The notes: generated by a model not told the origin, from the letters alone. A DNA stretch of 48,893 bases from Chloroflexota bacterium (GCA_022562155.1 JADFPV010000009.1:1-48893); one strand, 5' to 3'; shown: positions 33,689-41,672, numbered from the stretch's first letter. Numbers and translations: made by a program.

Positions 33689-34261
33689 CTACCGAACGAT
33701 CAGCGTTCCTTCCATGCCAGCCTCTCGGTGGCCGGGGACCGAACAGTAGAAAACGTACTCACCTGGCTCGTGGACCTTCATGTGCACGACACCAGTGCCA
33801 GGTTCTGTCAGGGCGAAATGGACATCGGCCTCCAGTTGGGACTCTGCATGTCCGTGCTGGCCTGTCCCAGCCAGGTAGGAGACATGCACATCAGCATCGA
33901 TCTCATCGATTGTGAAGTCGTGCAGGACCCGCTCCGCGTTCTGGATGGCAACTTCGAGGACCTCTCCTGCATTCACCTCCAGAATGTCCGGCGTGAAGGC
34001 GAAGTTCGTCATCTCGACCAGGTACAACTGGTCCTTTGGAGCGGCCTCCAAGTAGGCGAACGCCTCCACGTCTGTGTCAGCATCATGATCGTCTGCGTCG
34101 GTGTCATGGTTATCTCCATCTACCGATGTGTCTGCGCTGTCCCCCGTCGGAACATCACTGTCCACACCATCGTCTCCGCCACAGGCGGCCAACGAGAAGG
34201 CCATTGCTACTACGAGGAACACCGTGGCGATGCCTGTTATCCATCGTCTGTTCGGCTTCAT
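33689..34261 (-). CDS. Cupredoxin-domain lipoprotein
   Basis: The 190-residue protein has a lipoprotein signal with Cys27 (FSLAAC), an Asp/His-rich linker at about 38-65 and a plastocyanin-like domain. The type 1 copper ligands are visible as His114 (RVLHDF), Cys173 and His178 (YCSVPGH) and Met183. It probably carries electrons outside the membrane or binds copper. AAGGAGG lies just before the ATG. It is divergent from an Rrf2 regulator, and a TAGAAT -10 box can be read on the minus strand at 34321-34316. Confidence 0.92.
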   Translation of the reverse strand: MKPNRRWITGIATVFLVVAMAFSLAACGGDDGVDSDVPTGDSADTSVDGDNHDTDADDHDADTDVEAFAYLEAAPKDQLYLVEMTNFAFTPDILEVNAGEVLEVAIQNAERVLHDFTIDEIDADVHVSYLAGTGQHGHAESQLEADVHFALTEPGTGVVHMKVHEPGEYVFYCSVPGHREAGMEGTLIVR

Positions 34262-34329
34262 GTGCTACCTCCTTCGGCTCCAAGCACGTCATTTGTGAAG
34301 AAAACAGTTGGGCAGATTCTACTTCCATA

Positions 34330-34383
34330 AGTATCTTACTACACGTATAGTATCTAGCATAACGTAAAGTGTCAAGGTATACT
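34330..34383 (+). promoter_or_regulatory. AT-rich divergent promoter region, Rrf2 / cupredoxin
   Basis: TATACT at 34378-34383 ends 7 bases before the Rrf2 ATG, a leaderless layout. AGTATCT occurs twice, at 34330-34336 and 34349-34355, and TACTA-N6-TAGTA forms a short dyad between. These are candidate binding sites for the Rrf2 protein itself. The stretch is much richer in A+T than its surroundings. Confidence 0.5.
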
Positions 34384-34390
34384 ATGAGCC

Positions 34391-34885
34391 ATGAACCTGA
34401 GTCTCAGCAAGACGGGCGACTACGTTGTCCGGGCGGCCCTCTCGCTCGCACGAACACATAGTCGAACAGGGTATCGGAAGATCCGTGAGGTCGCGGCACA
34501 GATGGATCTCCCGCTGCGCTACACTCCGCAGATTCTTGGCATGCTGGCCAAAGCCGGGCTTGCGGAGTCGCGCGCCGGCCGGGACGGCGGCTATCGACTG
34601 ACTCGTGATCCTGCGGACATCTCGCTGCTGGAGGTCGTCGAGGCCGCGGAAGGAGAACTCCGCGTTGGTCGCTGCACCCTCAGCGGGGGGCCGTGCCACT
34701 GGGAGGAGATGTGCGCTCTGCATCCGGCTTGGGAAGACGCGACGCAGGCGTTTCGTGAAACACTGGAGGCGGCCAGCCTGGCCGACGTCGCGAACGTTGA
34801 CCGGCGCTTGGAAGCTGGAACAGAGGCAATTTCCGAGACCGCGCACCGACTGGCCAGGCTTTCGCGGCCCGAGCGTCCTGACTAG
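34391..34885 (+). CDS. Rrf2-family transcriptional regulator with Fe-S cysteines
   Basis: The 164-residue protein has a winged-helix domain (about 1-70, LSKTGDYVVRAALSLA, then GGYRLTRDPADISLLEVVEA). Cys95, Cys102 and Cys108 (spacing C-x6-C-x5-C), with His111 next, sit where IscR and NsrR hold their Fe-S cluster. It is likely a sensor of iron-sulfur status, nitric oxide or redox state. Divergent orientation suggests that it controls the cupredoxin gene. Its last 4 bases overlap the convergent larC stop. Confidence 0.9.
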   Translation: MNLSLSKTGDYVVRAALSLARTHSRTGYRKIREVAAQMDLPLRYTPQILGMLAKAGLAESRAGRDGGYRLTRDPADISLLEVVEAAEGELRVGRCTLSGGPCHWEEMCALHPAWEDATQAFRETLEAASLADVANVDRRLEAGTEAISETAHRLARLSRPERPD

Positions 34886-36057
34886 GCGTCGAGGCGTGCC
34901 TGCGCTTCGGCTTCGACGATGCGATACACCTCCGCCAGCGGCAGGCCGCGCTCGCGGGCGATGCGCGCGCATGCTTCGTACTCCGGCGCGGCGACCGGCG
35001 GCCGCCCCGGCAGGCGCTTCACCTTGACGGCGGCGGGCCCGAGACTCGATTCGAAATCGAGCGACTCGCGCCGCGCCTCGTGTCGTGACACTTCGTTCAC
35101 GCGCACACCAAGCGTCGTCGTCTCGCGTAGCAGGATGTCGACAACCTTTTCCTCCAGTTCCGTTGAGCAGAGTACGGACAGCAGCATGCCGGGCCGGTTC
35201 TTCTTCATCTGGATCGCCATCACCCAGACGTCCGCCGCGCCCGCATCGAACAGGCGCTCCTGCGTGTAGCCAAACAGCTCCGGGCTCATGTCATCGATGT
35301 TCGTCTCGATGAGCAGCATGGTCGCTTGCGCCGTCTGCGCCTCGCCGAGCCATAGGCGCAGCACGTTCGGCCGCTCCTCAAGGTCGCGGCCACCGGCGCC
35401 GTAGCCGACGGCGCTCAGCGTCATCGCGGGGCGCTCGAAGCGCGCGAGCGTCGACACGATCGCGGCGCCGGTCGGGGTTACCAGCTCCATCTCGATGTCG
35501 GGGCCGGCTGCGAGCGGCGCGTTGGCCTTCGTCAGGAGCGCGAGCGTACCCGGTGCGGGCACTGGTAACTGGCCGTGCTGGGTTTCGACCCAGCCCGCTC
35601 CCATAGGGAGCGGCGAGCAGTAGACCTGCTCGACGGCCAGCAGCCGCAGTCCGGCCACCGCGCCCATCACGTCGACGATCGCGTCGACGGCGCCTACTTC
35701 GTGAAATTCGACGTCATCGGTTTGCGTACCATGCGCGGCAGCTTCCGCTCCGGCCAAGTTGCGGAAGATGTCCGTTCCGCGTTGCTTGTCGCTGTCCGGC
35801 AGGCTGCTCTTATCGATGAGCTGAACGATGTCTGCGAGCCGCCGATGTGGCTGTGGCGTCTCTTCTGGTGACACCGTGACCTGCGTAGCGGCGAGCCCGT
35901 GACGCTGCGTCTTCTTCGACTCGATTCGATAGCCTCCGAGGTCCAGCTTCGCAAGTTCGGCTCGCAGGCCGTCCGGCGAGAGCCCGGCGTCGACAAGCGC
36001 GCCGAGCAGCATGTCGCCGCTGATGCCGGAAAGACAGTCCAGATAGGCGATCGTCAT
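34882..36057 (-). CDS. larC: LarC, nickel insertion protein for the nickel-pincer nucleotide
   Basis: The 391-residue protein begins YLDCLSGISGDMLLGALVDAG and holds the FHEVGAVDAIVDVMG and LIETNIDDMSPELFGY motifs of LarC (formerly DUF111). LarC is the CTP-dependent cyclometallase that places nickel into the pincer nucleotide. Some species split it into two frames read by programmed shifting; here one continuous frame spans the whole family length. The ATG at 36057 overlaps the upstream gene's stop as ATGA. Confidence 0.95.
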   Translation of the reverse strand: MTIAYLDCLSGISGDMLLGALVDAGLSPDGLRAELAKLDLGGYRIESKKTQRHGLAATQVTVSPEETPQPHRRLADIVQLIDKSSLPDSDKQRGTDIFRNLAGAEAAAHGTQTDDVEFHEVGAVDAIVDVMGAVAGLRLLAVEQVYCSPLPMGAGWVETQHGQLPVPAPGTLALLTKANAPLAAGPDIEMELVTPTGAAIVSTLARFERPAMTLSAVGYGAGGRDLEERPNVLRLWLGEAQTAQATMLLIETNIDDMSPELFGYTQERLFDAGAADVWVMAIQMKKNRPGMLLSVLCSTELEEKVVDILLRETTTLGVRVNEVSRHEARRESLDFESSLGPAAVKVKRLPGRPPVAAPEYEACARIARERGLPLAEVYRIVEAEAQARLDA

Positions 36058-36866
36058 ACCGGCACTCGACTTCGATGCGCATCGCAGCGAGAGCAACTCT
36101 TGGTTGCTGCGCAGAGTAACGCCTCAGGATCGTCTTCGATCAGCCGGCGTGCCGTTTCGACGTAGGATTGCAGATCGTAGCAACGTAGCGTGGAACCGCC
36201 AACCTGGACTCGACGCTCAAGGTGCTGCACGTGCGGCTGCAGATCGTCGAACGGGTTGCCGCAGCCTCCGGACATGGCCATGCGCACACCGTCCGGCGTC
36301 ATCGCATAGCGCACAAACTGCTCTCGGCCCGCCAGCTGCTCGGCGAGATGGATCGCCGTGCTGTTCGTGTGCGTCACGCCCAGCAGCAGCACCTGGCCCG
36401 CGGCCTCCATCAGCCGCCTGATAGGCTCCACTGCGTCGACGTCCGTGCCCGCCCCGCACAACTCGTCGGCGAGCGCGCCGTAGGCGACGAACGACATCAT
36501 GGGGTTGGCGGAACGCGCGCCATCGTACTCGCGACGGAACGTCTCGTTGATGATGCCCATCGTTGGGTTGGCGGGCGTGTCGTAGGTGAATGGCTCAGCT
36601 TGGCTGATGTCCCAGCCTTCGGGGGGGGCCGCCGGATAGGCATTGTTCTCGAACAAGCCGCGCTCGTCCCAGACCGCGCTCCGGTGTGACGCGAACGCCG
36701 GCATCATCAGCGTTGCGAACGAGCCTGCCAGCGCTCGCGCGACTGTAGCGGGTCCGCCTTCGACGCCCCCGAATGCCTTGTACGACGAGTGGACCAGCAC
36801 GTGGGAGTTCTGGCCAAGGCCAAGCTCGCGTAGCCCGCGCTCAATGTCTTCTTGGGTAACCGTCAT
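36054..36866 (-). CDS. AAC(3)-family N-acetyltransferase-like protein in the lar operon
   Basis: The 270-residue protein matches the aminoglycoside 3-N-acetyltransferase fold: VLVHSSYKAFGGVEGG near the start, TLMMPAF, NPTMGIINETFRR and LLLGVTHTNSTAIHLAE. Family members use acetyl-CoA; resistance activity is known only for some and cannot be assumed here. Placement between larB and larC, with a 4-base overlap to larC and 5 bases from larB, suggests a housekeeping role, perhaps modifying the cofactor or a substrate. A late cysteine cluster (CAATKSCSRCDAH) is unusual for the family. Confidence 0.88.
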   Translation of the reverse strand: MTVTQEDIERGLRELGLGQNSHVLVHSSYKAFGGVEGGPATVARALAGSFATLMMPAFASHRSAVWDERGLFENNAYPAAPPEGWDISQAEPFTYDTPANPTMGIINETFRREYDGARSANPMMSFVAYGALADELCGAGTDVDAVEPIRRLMEAAGQVLLLGVTHTNSTAIHLAEQLAGREQFVRYAMTPDGVRMAMSGGCGNPFDDLQPHVQHLERRVQVGGSTLRCYDLQSYVETARRLIEDDPEALLCAATKSCSRCDAHRSRVPV

Positions 36867-36871
36867 GCTGC

Positions 36872-37636
36872 TCAGTCCGGGCGCTCGCTCAGCGCGAGCC
36901 GGTTGATCACAGCTGCCTGGTAGCCCGCGCCGAAGCCGTTATCGATGTTCACGACGCTGACGCCGGCCGCGCACGCGTTCAACATCGCCAGCAACGCCGC
37001 GATGCCGCCGAAGCTGGCGCCGTAGCCGACCGACGTCGGCACGGCGATCACCGGTACGGCAACGAGGCCGGCGACGACGCTCGGCAGCGCGCCCTCCATG
37101 CCGGCCACCACAACCAGTACTCGCGCTTCTTGCAAGGCTGGCAGGTGGTCCAGCAGCCTGTGGATGCCCGCGACGCCCACATCATGGATGCGCTCGACCT
37201 CGTTGCCCATGAGTTCGGCCGTCACGGCTGCCTCCTCCGCCACCGGCAGGTCGGCCGTGCCGCCGCAGAGGACCGTCACCCCGGGGTCCTTGCGCGTAGG
37301 CTCGCGCTCCAGCGTGATGGCGCGCGCGGTCTCGTGATAGATGGCTTTCGGCAGCGCGTTCAGGACGGCCTCCGCGCAGGGGGCGTCGGCTCGCGTGATC
37401 AGCAGCCGTGACGCCCGCTCCGCGATCCGCGTCGCTATCTCGGCAGTCTGGGCCGGCGTCTTGCCCTCGGCGAGAACCACCTCCGGCAGCGAGTCGCGTA
37501 GCGCGCGGTGGTGGTCGATCTTGGCGAAGCCGATGTCCTCGTAGGGAAGCAGGCGCAAGTCGGCGACGGCCGCCTCGATGCTCATCGTGCCCGCCGCGAC
37601 GCTGTCCAGCAGGTCGCGAAGTCTCTGCTCGTCCAT
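36872..37636 (-). CDS. larB: LarB, carboxylase/hydrolase of nickel-pincer nucleotide synthesis
   Basis: The 254-residue protein matches LarB, which carboxylates nicotinic acid adenine dinucleotide and releases AMP to begin the pathway. The C-terminal half resembles AIR carboxylase (GGTADLPVAEEA, VVVAGMEGALPSVVAGL, PTSVGYGASFGG). Cys222 in NACAAGVSVVNIDNG is placed like the cysteine that forms a bond to the substrate in Lactobacillus LarB. GGAGA lies 6 bases before the ATG. It leads the larB-acetyltransferase-larC operon. Confidence 0.95.
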   Translation of the reverse strand: MDEQRLRDLLDSVAAGTMSIEAAVADLRLLPYEDIGFAKIDHHRALRDSLPEVVLAEGKTPAQTAEIATRIAERASRLLITRADAPCAEAVLNALPKAIYHETARAITLEREPTRKDPGVTVLCGGTADLPVAEEAAVTAELMGNEVERIHDVGVAGIHRLLDHLPALQEARVLVVVAGMEGALPSVVAGLVAVPVIAVPTSVGYGASFGGIAALLAMLNACAAGVSVVNIDNGFGAGYQAAVINRLALSERPD

Positions 37637-37657
37637 GATGGGTCTCCAGTGTCAGGA

Positions 37658-37663
37658 AGTATA
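37658..37663 (-). promoter_or_regulatory. -10 box of the larB operon
   Basis: The minus strand reads TATACT at 37663-37658, giving a leader of about 15 bases that includes the larB Shine-Dalgarno. No strong -35 is visible. Confidence 0.45.
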
Positions 37664-37691
37664 CCAGCGTCTGGTTCCGTGACACCTGCAA

Positions 37692-37721
37692 TTGAGGCCG
37701 AGCGTTCGTCTCCGCTAGAAT
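37692..37721 (+). promoter_or_regulatory. Promoter of the methyltransferase gene
   Basis: TTGAGG at 37692-37697 and TAGAAT at 37716-37721 are 18 bases apart. The transcription start would be near 37728, upstream of the ribosome site (AGGGGG) and the ATG at 37760. Confidence 0.45.
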
Positions 37722-37759
37722 GGCCACCACTCGCATATGGCAGTAGACAGGGGGACTCC

Positions 37760-38833
37760 ATGACCACGCAGCAGTTAGACGAGGCGAAACAGCGGGCTTT
37801 CACAGTCAAGATGACAGGCATACTCAACTACGGCCACCTGGCGTTGATGATCAGCATTGGCCACCGGACCGCCTTGTTCGACACGATGGCGGAACTTGTT
37901 CCGTCGACCAGCCAGGAGATCGCCGATGCCGCCGGCCTCAAGGAACGCTACGTGCGAGAGTGGCTCGGTGCTATGGTCACTGGCCGTATTGTTGAGTATG
38001 ACCGCGAAACAGAACACTATTCACTCCCTCTCGAGCATGCCGCCTCGGTTACGCGCGGCGCCGGGCCGGGGAACCTGGCGAGCTGGACGCAGTTCGTGGG
38101 GTTCCTCGCCGCCGTGGAGGACCCGATCATCGAGAGCTTCCGCAATGGAGGTGGGGTACCGTACTCGTCGTATCCGAAATTCCAGGAGATGGCGGCGGAA
38201 CAGAACAACCGCGTGTTCGACGCGACGCTGATTCAGCGGACGGTGCCGCTCGTGCAGGGGCTCGTCGATCGGCTAGAGGAGGGTATCGACGTTGCCGACG
38301 TGGGCTGCGGATCTGGCCATGCGATCAACCTGATGGCGAAGGCCTTCCCGAACAGCCGCTTCACCGGCTACGACTTCTCTGAGGAGGGTGTCCAGGCCGG
38401 GCAGGAGGAGGCATCGGCGATGGGCCTCACGAACGCCACGTTTGAGGCCAAGGACGCCGCAACATTGGGCGGGCCGGCGCAGTTCGACTTCATCACGACG
38501 TTCGATGCGATCCACGACCAGGCGTTCCCAGGCAGGGTGCTCCGGGGCATCGCAGATTCGCTGCGATCCGACGGCGTTTACCTCTGTGTCGACGTTCGAG
38601 CCGATAGCGATGTCGCGAACAACCTGGACCACCCAATGGGACCGTTCATGTATACGATCTCGACAATGCATTGCATGACGGTGTCGCTCGCGCTCGACGG
38701 CGAAGGCCTTGGAACAATGTGGGGCGAGCAGAAGGCGCTCGAAATGCTCGCTGAGGCGGGATTCTCCAGCGTCTCAGTCGAGAACGTGGAAGGCGACTTC
38801 ATGAACAACTACTACGTCGCGCGCAAGAGCTAG
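37760..38833 (+). CDS. Class I SAM-dependent methyltransferase with N-terminal winged helix
   Basis: The 357-residue protein has an N-terminal helical/winged-helix part (about 1-110, TSQEIADAAGLKERYVREWLGAM), as in Rv2258c-like methyltransferases, and a Rossmann methyltransferase domain with motif I VADVGCGSGHAI near residue 175. The acceptor substrate is unknown. AGGGGG precedes the ATG at 37760. The frame is open upstream to 37508, but that stretch is antisense to larB. Confidence 0.9.
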   Translation: MTTQQLDEAKQRAFTVKMTGILNYGHLALMISIGHRTALFDTMAELVPSTSQEIADAAGLKERYVREWLGAMVTGRIVEYDRETEHYSLPLEHAASVTRGAGPGNLASWTQFVGFLAAVEDPIIESFRNGGGVPYSSYPKFQEMAAEQNNRVFDATLIQRTVPLVQGLVDRLEEGIDVADVGCGSGHAINLMAKAFPNSRFTGYDFSEEGVQAGQEEASAMGLTNATFEAKDAATLGGPAQFDFITTFDAIHDQAFPGRVLRGIADSLRSDGVYLCVDVRADSDVANNLDHPMGPFMYTISTMHCMTVSLALDGEGLGTMWGEQKALEMLAEAGFSSVSVENVEGDFMNNYYVARKS

Positions 38834-38836
38834 CGG

Positions 38837-39709
38837 CTAGAGCCTGATCTCGCCCACGATCACCGTGACGGCGTGTCCGCCGATCTCCGCGCGGCCTGCG
38901 TCGTCGAGCACCCGGACGAAAACCCGGCCGTCGCGGCCCAGTTCTGGTCCCTGCGTCGACACGTACTCGCGTCCAACGTCGTCGAGTATTCCGGCCTGCG
39001 CGAGGTAGGCCGGTAGGGCGGCGTTCGCGCTACCGGTCACGGGGTCCTCAGGCACACCGAACGCCGGCGCGAAGCAGCGAATGTGGACTTTTGGGCCGTC
39101 GCCGTCCAGCAAGGCGAACGCGGCGATGCCCGTGAGGTCGTGCTCGCGGCTCAGCTTGGAGACGGCGGACATATCCGGCTTCAGCCCTGTGACGGCAGCG
39201 CCGCTCTCCATACGGACGAACAACCAGGTCGGGCCGTTGTTCATGGCGGCGGGCGATGGCTCAGGCGCGATCTGCGCTCCCAGCGCCGCCGAGATGGCGT
39301 TGGTTAGGTCGCCGCGGCCCCGCGCGGAGGTCGCCTCCGGTGCCTCGACCGCGATGCGGCGTCCGATGTCCGTTTCCGTCACGCTCATCGGTAGCACGCC
39401 CGCTCCGCACTCCTGACGGAACGCCGGGCCGGTGATCACGCCCGCCTCCAGCGCAGCGTGCGCGGAGCCGACCGTCGGATGCCCCGCGAACGGCAGCTCG
39501 TCGGCTGGCGTGAAGATGCGCAGGCGGTAGTCGGCCTCGGGGACGGTCGGTTTCAGCACGAACGTCGTCTCGGAGAGGTTTGTCCACGCCGCGATGCGCT
39601 GCATCTGCTCGGCCTCGATGCCGTCGGCGTCGAGCACGACCGCGACCGGGTTCCCGTAGAACGGCCGGTCCGTGAACACGTCGACCTGCTTGAATCTGTA
39701 CGCGGACAT
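38837..39709 (-). CDS. PhzF-family isomerase-like protein
   Basis: The 290-residue protein has the diaminopimelate-epimerase-like PhzF fold. Visible motifs are VDVFTDRPFYGNPVAVVL at the start, the catalytic Glu in LSETTFVL, FAGHPTVGSAHA and EDPVTGSANAALPAYL. Most family members have no known reaction. The ATG at 39709 lies 6 bases after a TATACT box, again a leaderless layout; the 11 codons before it are not family-like. It converges on the methyltransferase gene. Confidence 0.92.
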   Translation of the reverse strand: MSAYRFKQVDVFTDRPFYGNPVAVVLDADGIEAEQMQRIAAWTNLSETTFVLKPTVPEADYRLRIFTPADELPFAGHPTVGSAHAALEAGVITGPAFRQECGAGVLPMSVTETDIGRRIAVEAPEATSARGRGDLTNAISAALGAQIAPEPSPAAMNNGPTWLFVRMESGAAVTGLKPDMSAVSKLSREHDLTGIAAFALLDGDGPKVHIRCFAPAFGVPEDPVTGSANAALPAYLAQAGILDDVGREYVSTQGPELGRDGRVFVRVLDDAGRAEIGGHAVTVIVGEIRL

Positions 39710-39715
39710 GAGGGC

Positions 39716-39721
39716 AGTATA
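39716..39721 (-). promoter_or_regulatory. -10 box of the PhzF gene, leaderless layout
   Basis: The minus strand reads TATACT at 39721-39716, six bases before the ATG at 39709. Confidence 0.5.
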
Positions 39722-39733
39722 ACGGCCTATCTG

Positions 39734-39763
39734 TAGACACATCTCTTACCCCCTTCGTATAAT
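39734..39763 (+). promoter_or_regulatory. Promoter of the transketolase operon
   Basis: TAGACA at 39734-39739 and the perfect TATAAT at 39758-39763 are 18 bases apart. The start would be near 39770. It is back to back with the PhzF promoter. Confidence 0.6.
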
Positions 39764-39773
39764 GAGCTTACGA

Positions 39774-39797
39774 ATGTCCGCGGCAGTTTGGGAATGA
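39774..39797 (+). other. Seven-codon upstream frame before transketolase
   Basis: An ATG at 39774, at or just after the expected transcript start, opens MSAAVWE and stops at 39797, five bases before the TTG start of the transketolase gene. It could allow re-initiation at that weak start. Chance occurrence is possible. Confidence 0.25.
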
Positions 39798-39801
39798 GCC
39801 T

Positions 39802-40626
39802 TTGGTAGCTACAGATACGAGAGAGGAGCTAGTCGCGACTACGCGGCGCATCCGGCGTCACATCATCGAGATGACGGCTGAAGCCGGCAGCGGCCACCCC
39901 GGCGGCTCGCTGTCGTCGGTCGAGATTCTGACGGCGCTTTATTTCAGCGTGATGAACCACAAGCCGGACCAGCCGGATTGGCCGGACCGCGACCGATTCA
40001 TACTCAGCAAGGGCCACTGTACGCCCGTCTATTACAGCACGCTCGCCGAAGCCGGTTACTTCCCGACGGACGAACTGATGACGTTCCGCCAGCTCAACAG
40101 CCGTCTCCAGGGCCACCCCAAGGTGAACACAGCGCCCGGCATCGAAATGTCGGGGGGTTCGCTCGGGCAGGGGCTCTCCTATTCCATCGGCCAGTGTCTG
40201 GCGGCCCGCCTTGATGGCAAGGACTACCGCCTCTACTGCCTGCTAGGCGACGGCGAATGCCAAGAGGGCCAGACGTGGGAGGCGCTCATGTGTGCCCCCT
40301 ACTATGAGCTGGACAACCTGACGGCCATCATCGACCGCAACGGCGTCCAGAACGACTACTTCGTCAAGGACACGATGGAGCTGGAGCCGCTCGATATCAA
40401 GCTGAACGCCTTCGGCTGGCACGTGCTCACGGTCGATGGCCACGACCTCGATGAGCTGCTCAGCGCCTTCGACGACGCAAAGCGCATGAAGGGCCAGCCG
40501 ACTGTGATCGTTGCCAAGACGACGAAGGGCAAGGGCGTGAGCTTCATGGAGAACACCGCCGATTGGCACGGCAAGGCGCCGAACGCCGAGCAGGTCGAGC
40601 AGGCGCTGGCGGAGATCGGCGCATGA
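39802..40626 (+). CDS. Transketolase, N-terminal (thiamine-diphosphate) subunit
   Basis: The 274-residue protein holds the first transketolase domain: AEAGSGHPGGSLSSVEIL, the thiamine diphosphate motif GDGECQEGQTWEA and IIDRNGVQND. It works with the C-terminal subunit encoded at 41669 to transfer two-carbon units in the pentose phosphate pathway. The two-subunit form is normal in archaea and several bacterial phyla. The start is a TTG at 39802, the only codon placed before the conserved region. Its stop overlaps the next gene as ATGA. Confidence 0.94.
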   Translation: MVATDTREELVATTRRIRRHIIEMTAEAGSGHPGGSLSSVEILTALYFSVMNHKPDQPDWPDRDRFILSKGHCTPVYYSTLAEAGYFPTDELMTFRQLNSRLQGHPKVNTAPGIEMSGGSLGQGLSYSIGQCLAARLDGKDYRLYCLLGDGECQEGQTWEALMCAPYYELDNLTAIIDRNGVQNDYFVKDTMELEPLDIKLNAFGWHVLTVDGHDLDELLSAFDDAKRMKGQPTVIVAKTTKGKGVSFMENTADWHGKAPNAEQVEQALAEIGA

Positions 40627-41016
40627 CTGATGGGGAGCCGCAGGCGAAGCTAAACCTAGCGAAAGAGCAACTGAATCGAGTTCAGACAGCCTCCTCGGAG
40701 CCGCAGGATCCAGAAGATGGTGTTATCTGGGCCTTCTATGCCTACGAGAATGCGGTTGTCGCCGGAGCTGAAAAAGCCGGCATCGTGTGGGCGAAGAACC
40801 ATCCATCGAAGCAGCAGGCAGCGCGTGACTTGCATGCCGCCGGTCACGTGTCCGTAGACATCAGCGATGAACTTGACAGGCTAAATGAACTAAGGAAAGA
40901 CGTGGCTTACGGCGAGCCTGGGAGCGATCTCAAAGACGAAGTACTTGGAAGATCTCGCTTCAGAGCTGGAAACATTCATCGACGAAATTGCCAAGTTCGT
41001 GGAGTCTGATGAATGA
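40623..41016 (+). pseudogene. HEPN-domain protein, apparently frameshifted near its 3' end
   Basis: The frame from the ATG at 40623 runs to 41009 and gives 128 residues with a HEPN-like helical bundle (IWAFYAYENAVVAGAEKAG, DELDRLNELRKDVAYGE; Arg91 and Tyr96 are in the RxxxxY position). After about residue 104 it turns into RSRFRAGNIHRR, unlike a HEPN protein. Moving to the other frame at the AAA run at 40932-40934 gives LEDLASELETFIDEIAKF, a proper final helix, ending at a TGA at 41014-41016 that overlaps the next ATG at 41013. One extra base therefore seems present. It may be a real mutation, a sequencing error or recoding. HEPN proteins are RNases or toxins paired with MNT proteins. Confidence 0.72.
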
Positions 41017-41672
41017 AAGAGACAGCTGCTGCGTGGAAATCCGCCGCCGCCGATACAGTAGCAGAACTCCGACGCGTTGATCTATTGGGACGTGCTACCG
41101 TCGTTCTAATTGGCTCCATGGCTCGAGAGGCCGCAACGGAGAAGAGCGACATCGATCTGTTGGTCGTGAGCCCAGAATCGCTGCCTCGATTCAAGATCAC
41201 GCCGAGAGCACAGATATTCCGGATCACCAGGGCGGACTTCCTCGATCGCATGGAGTGCGGTGATGACTTCCCGCAGTGGGCAGTGCGCTATGGGAAGGTT
41301 ATTTCGGACGAATCGCACTGGTGGGATGAGGTTAAGAACAACCCGGCGCTGCAGAAATGGCCCAACTGGCGGAGGAAACGTGATCAAGTGCGCGAACGCC
41401 TGCGTTTCGCCACGCCGCTGCGAGAATCTGGCGATCTCGAACACGCGCAAGAGGAACTGCTTCTCGCCGCTCGCCATCTCGCTCGTGCGATCTTGCTCAA
41501 GGAGTGCGTCTTTCCGCTTTCGCAGCCTGAGCTTCCAGCACAGCTACGTGAGATCGACTATTCGAACATCGCTGAATTGTTAGACTCGATGGTAGACGGT
41601 GACACACGGGAAGCCGCGCTTGAGGAGGCCGAGCGGGCTATCATTCAGATCATGGAGGAGCTTCCAGCATGA
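41013..41672 (+). CDS. MNT-type nucleotidyltransferase, partner of the HEPN protein
   Basis: The 219-residue protein has the minimal nucleotidyltransferase motif GSMAREAATEKSDIDLLVV: Gly34-Ser35 and the metal-binding Asp46 and Asp48. The C-terminal half is helical. MNT proteins next to HEPN genes act as antitoxins, in studied cases by attaching AMP to the HEPN toxin. It begins in an ATGA overlap with the shifted HEPN frame and ends in an ATGA overlap with the transketolase C-terminal gene, so the pair sits inside that operon without spare bases. Confidence 0.85.
   Translation: MKETAAAWKSAAADTVAELRRVDLLGRATVVLIGSMAREAATEKSDIDLLVVSPESLPRFKITPRAQIFRITRADFLDRMECGDDFPQWAVRYGKVISDESHWWDEVKNNPALQKWPNWRRKRDQVRERLRFATPLRESGDLEHAQEELLLAARHLARAILLKECVFPLSQPELPAQLREIDYSNIAELLDSMVDGDTREAALEEAERAIIQIMEELPA

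Noticed and set aside
36054-36866. Calling the AAC(3)-like gene an aminoglycoside resistance gene
   Set aside because: Family membership does not show resistance, and the gene sits inside a cofactor operon without any mobile-element signs.
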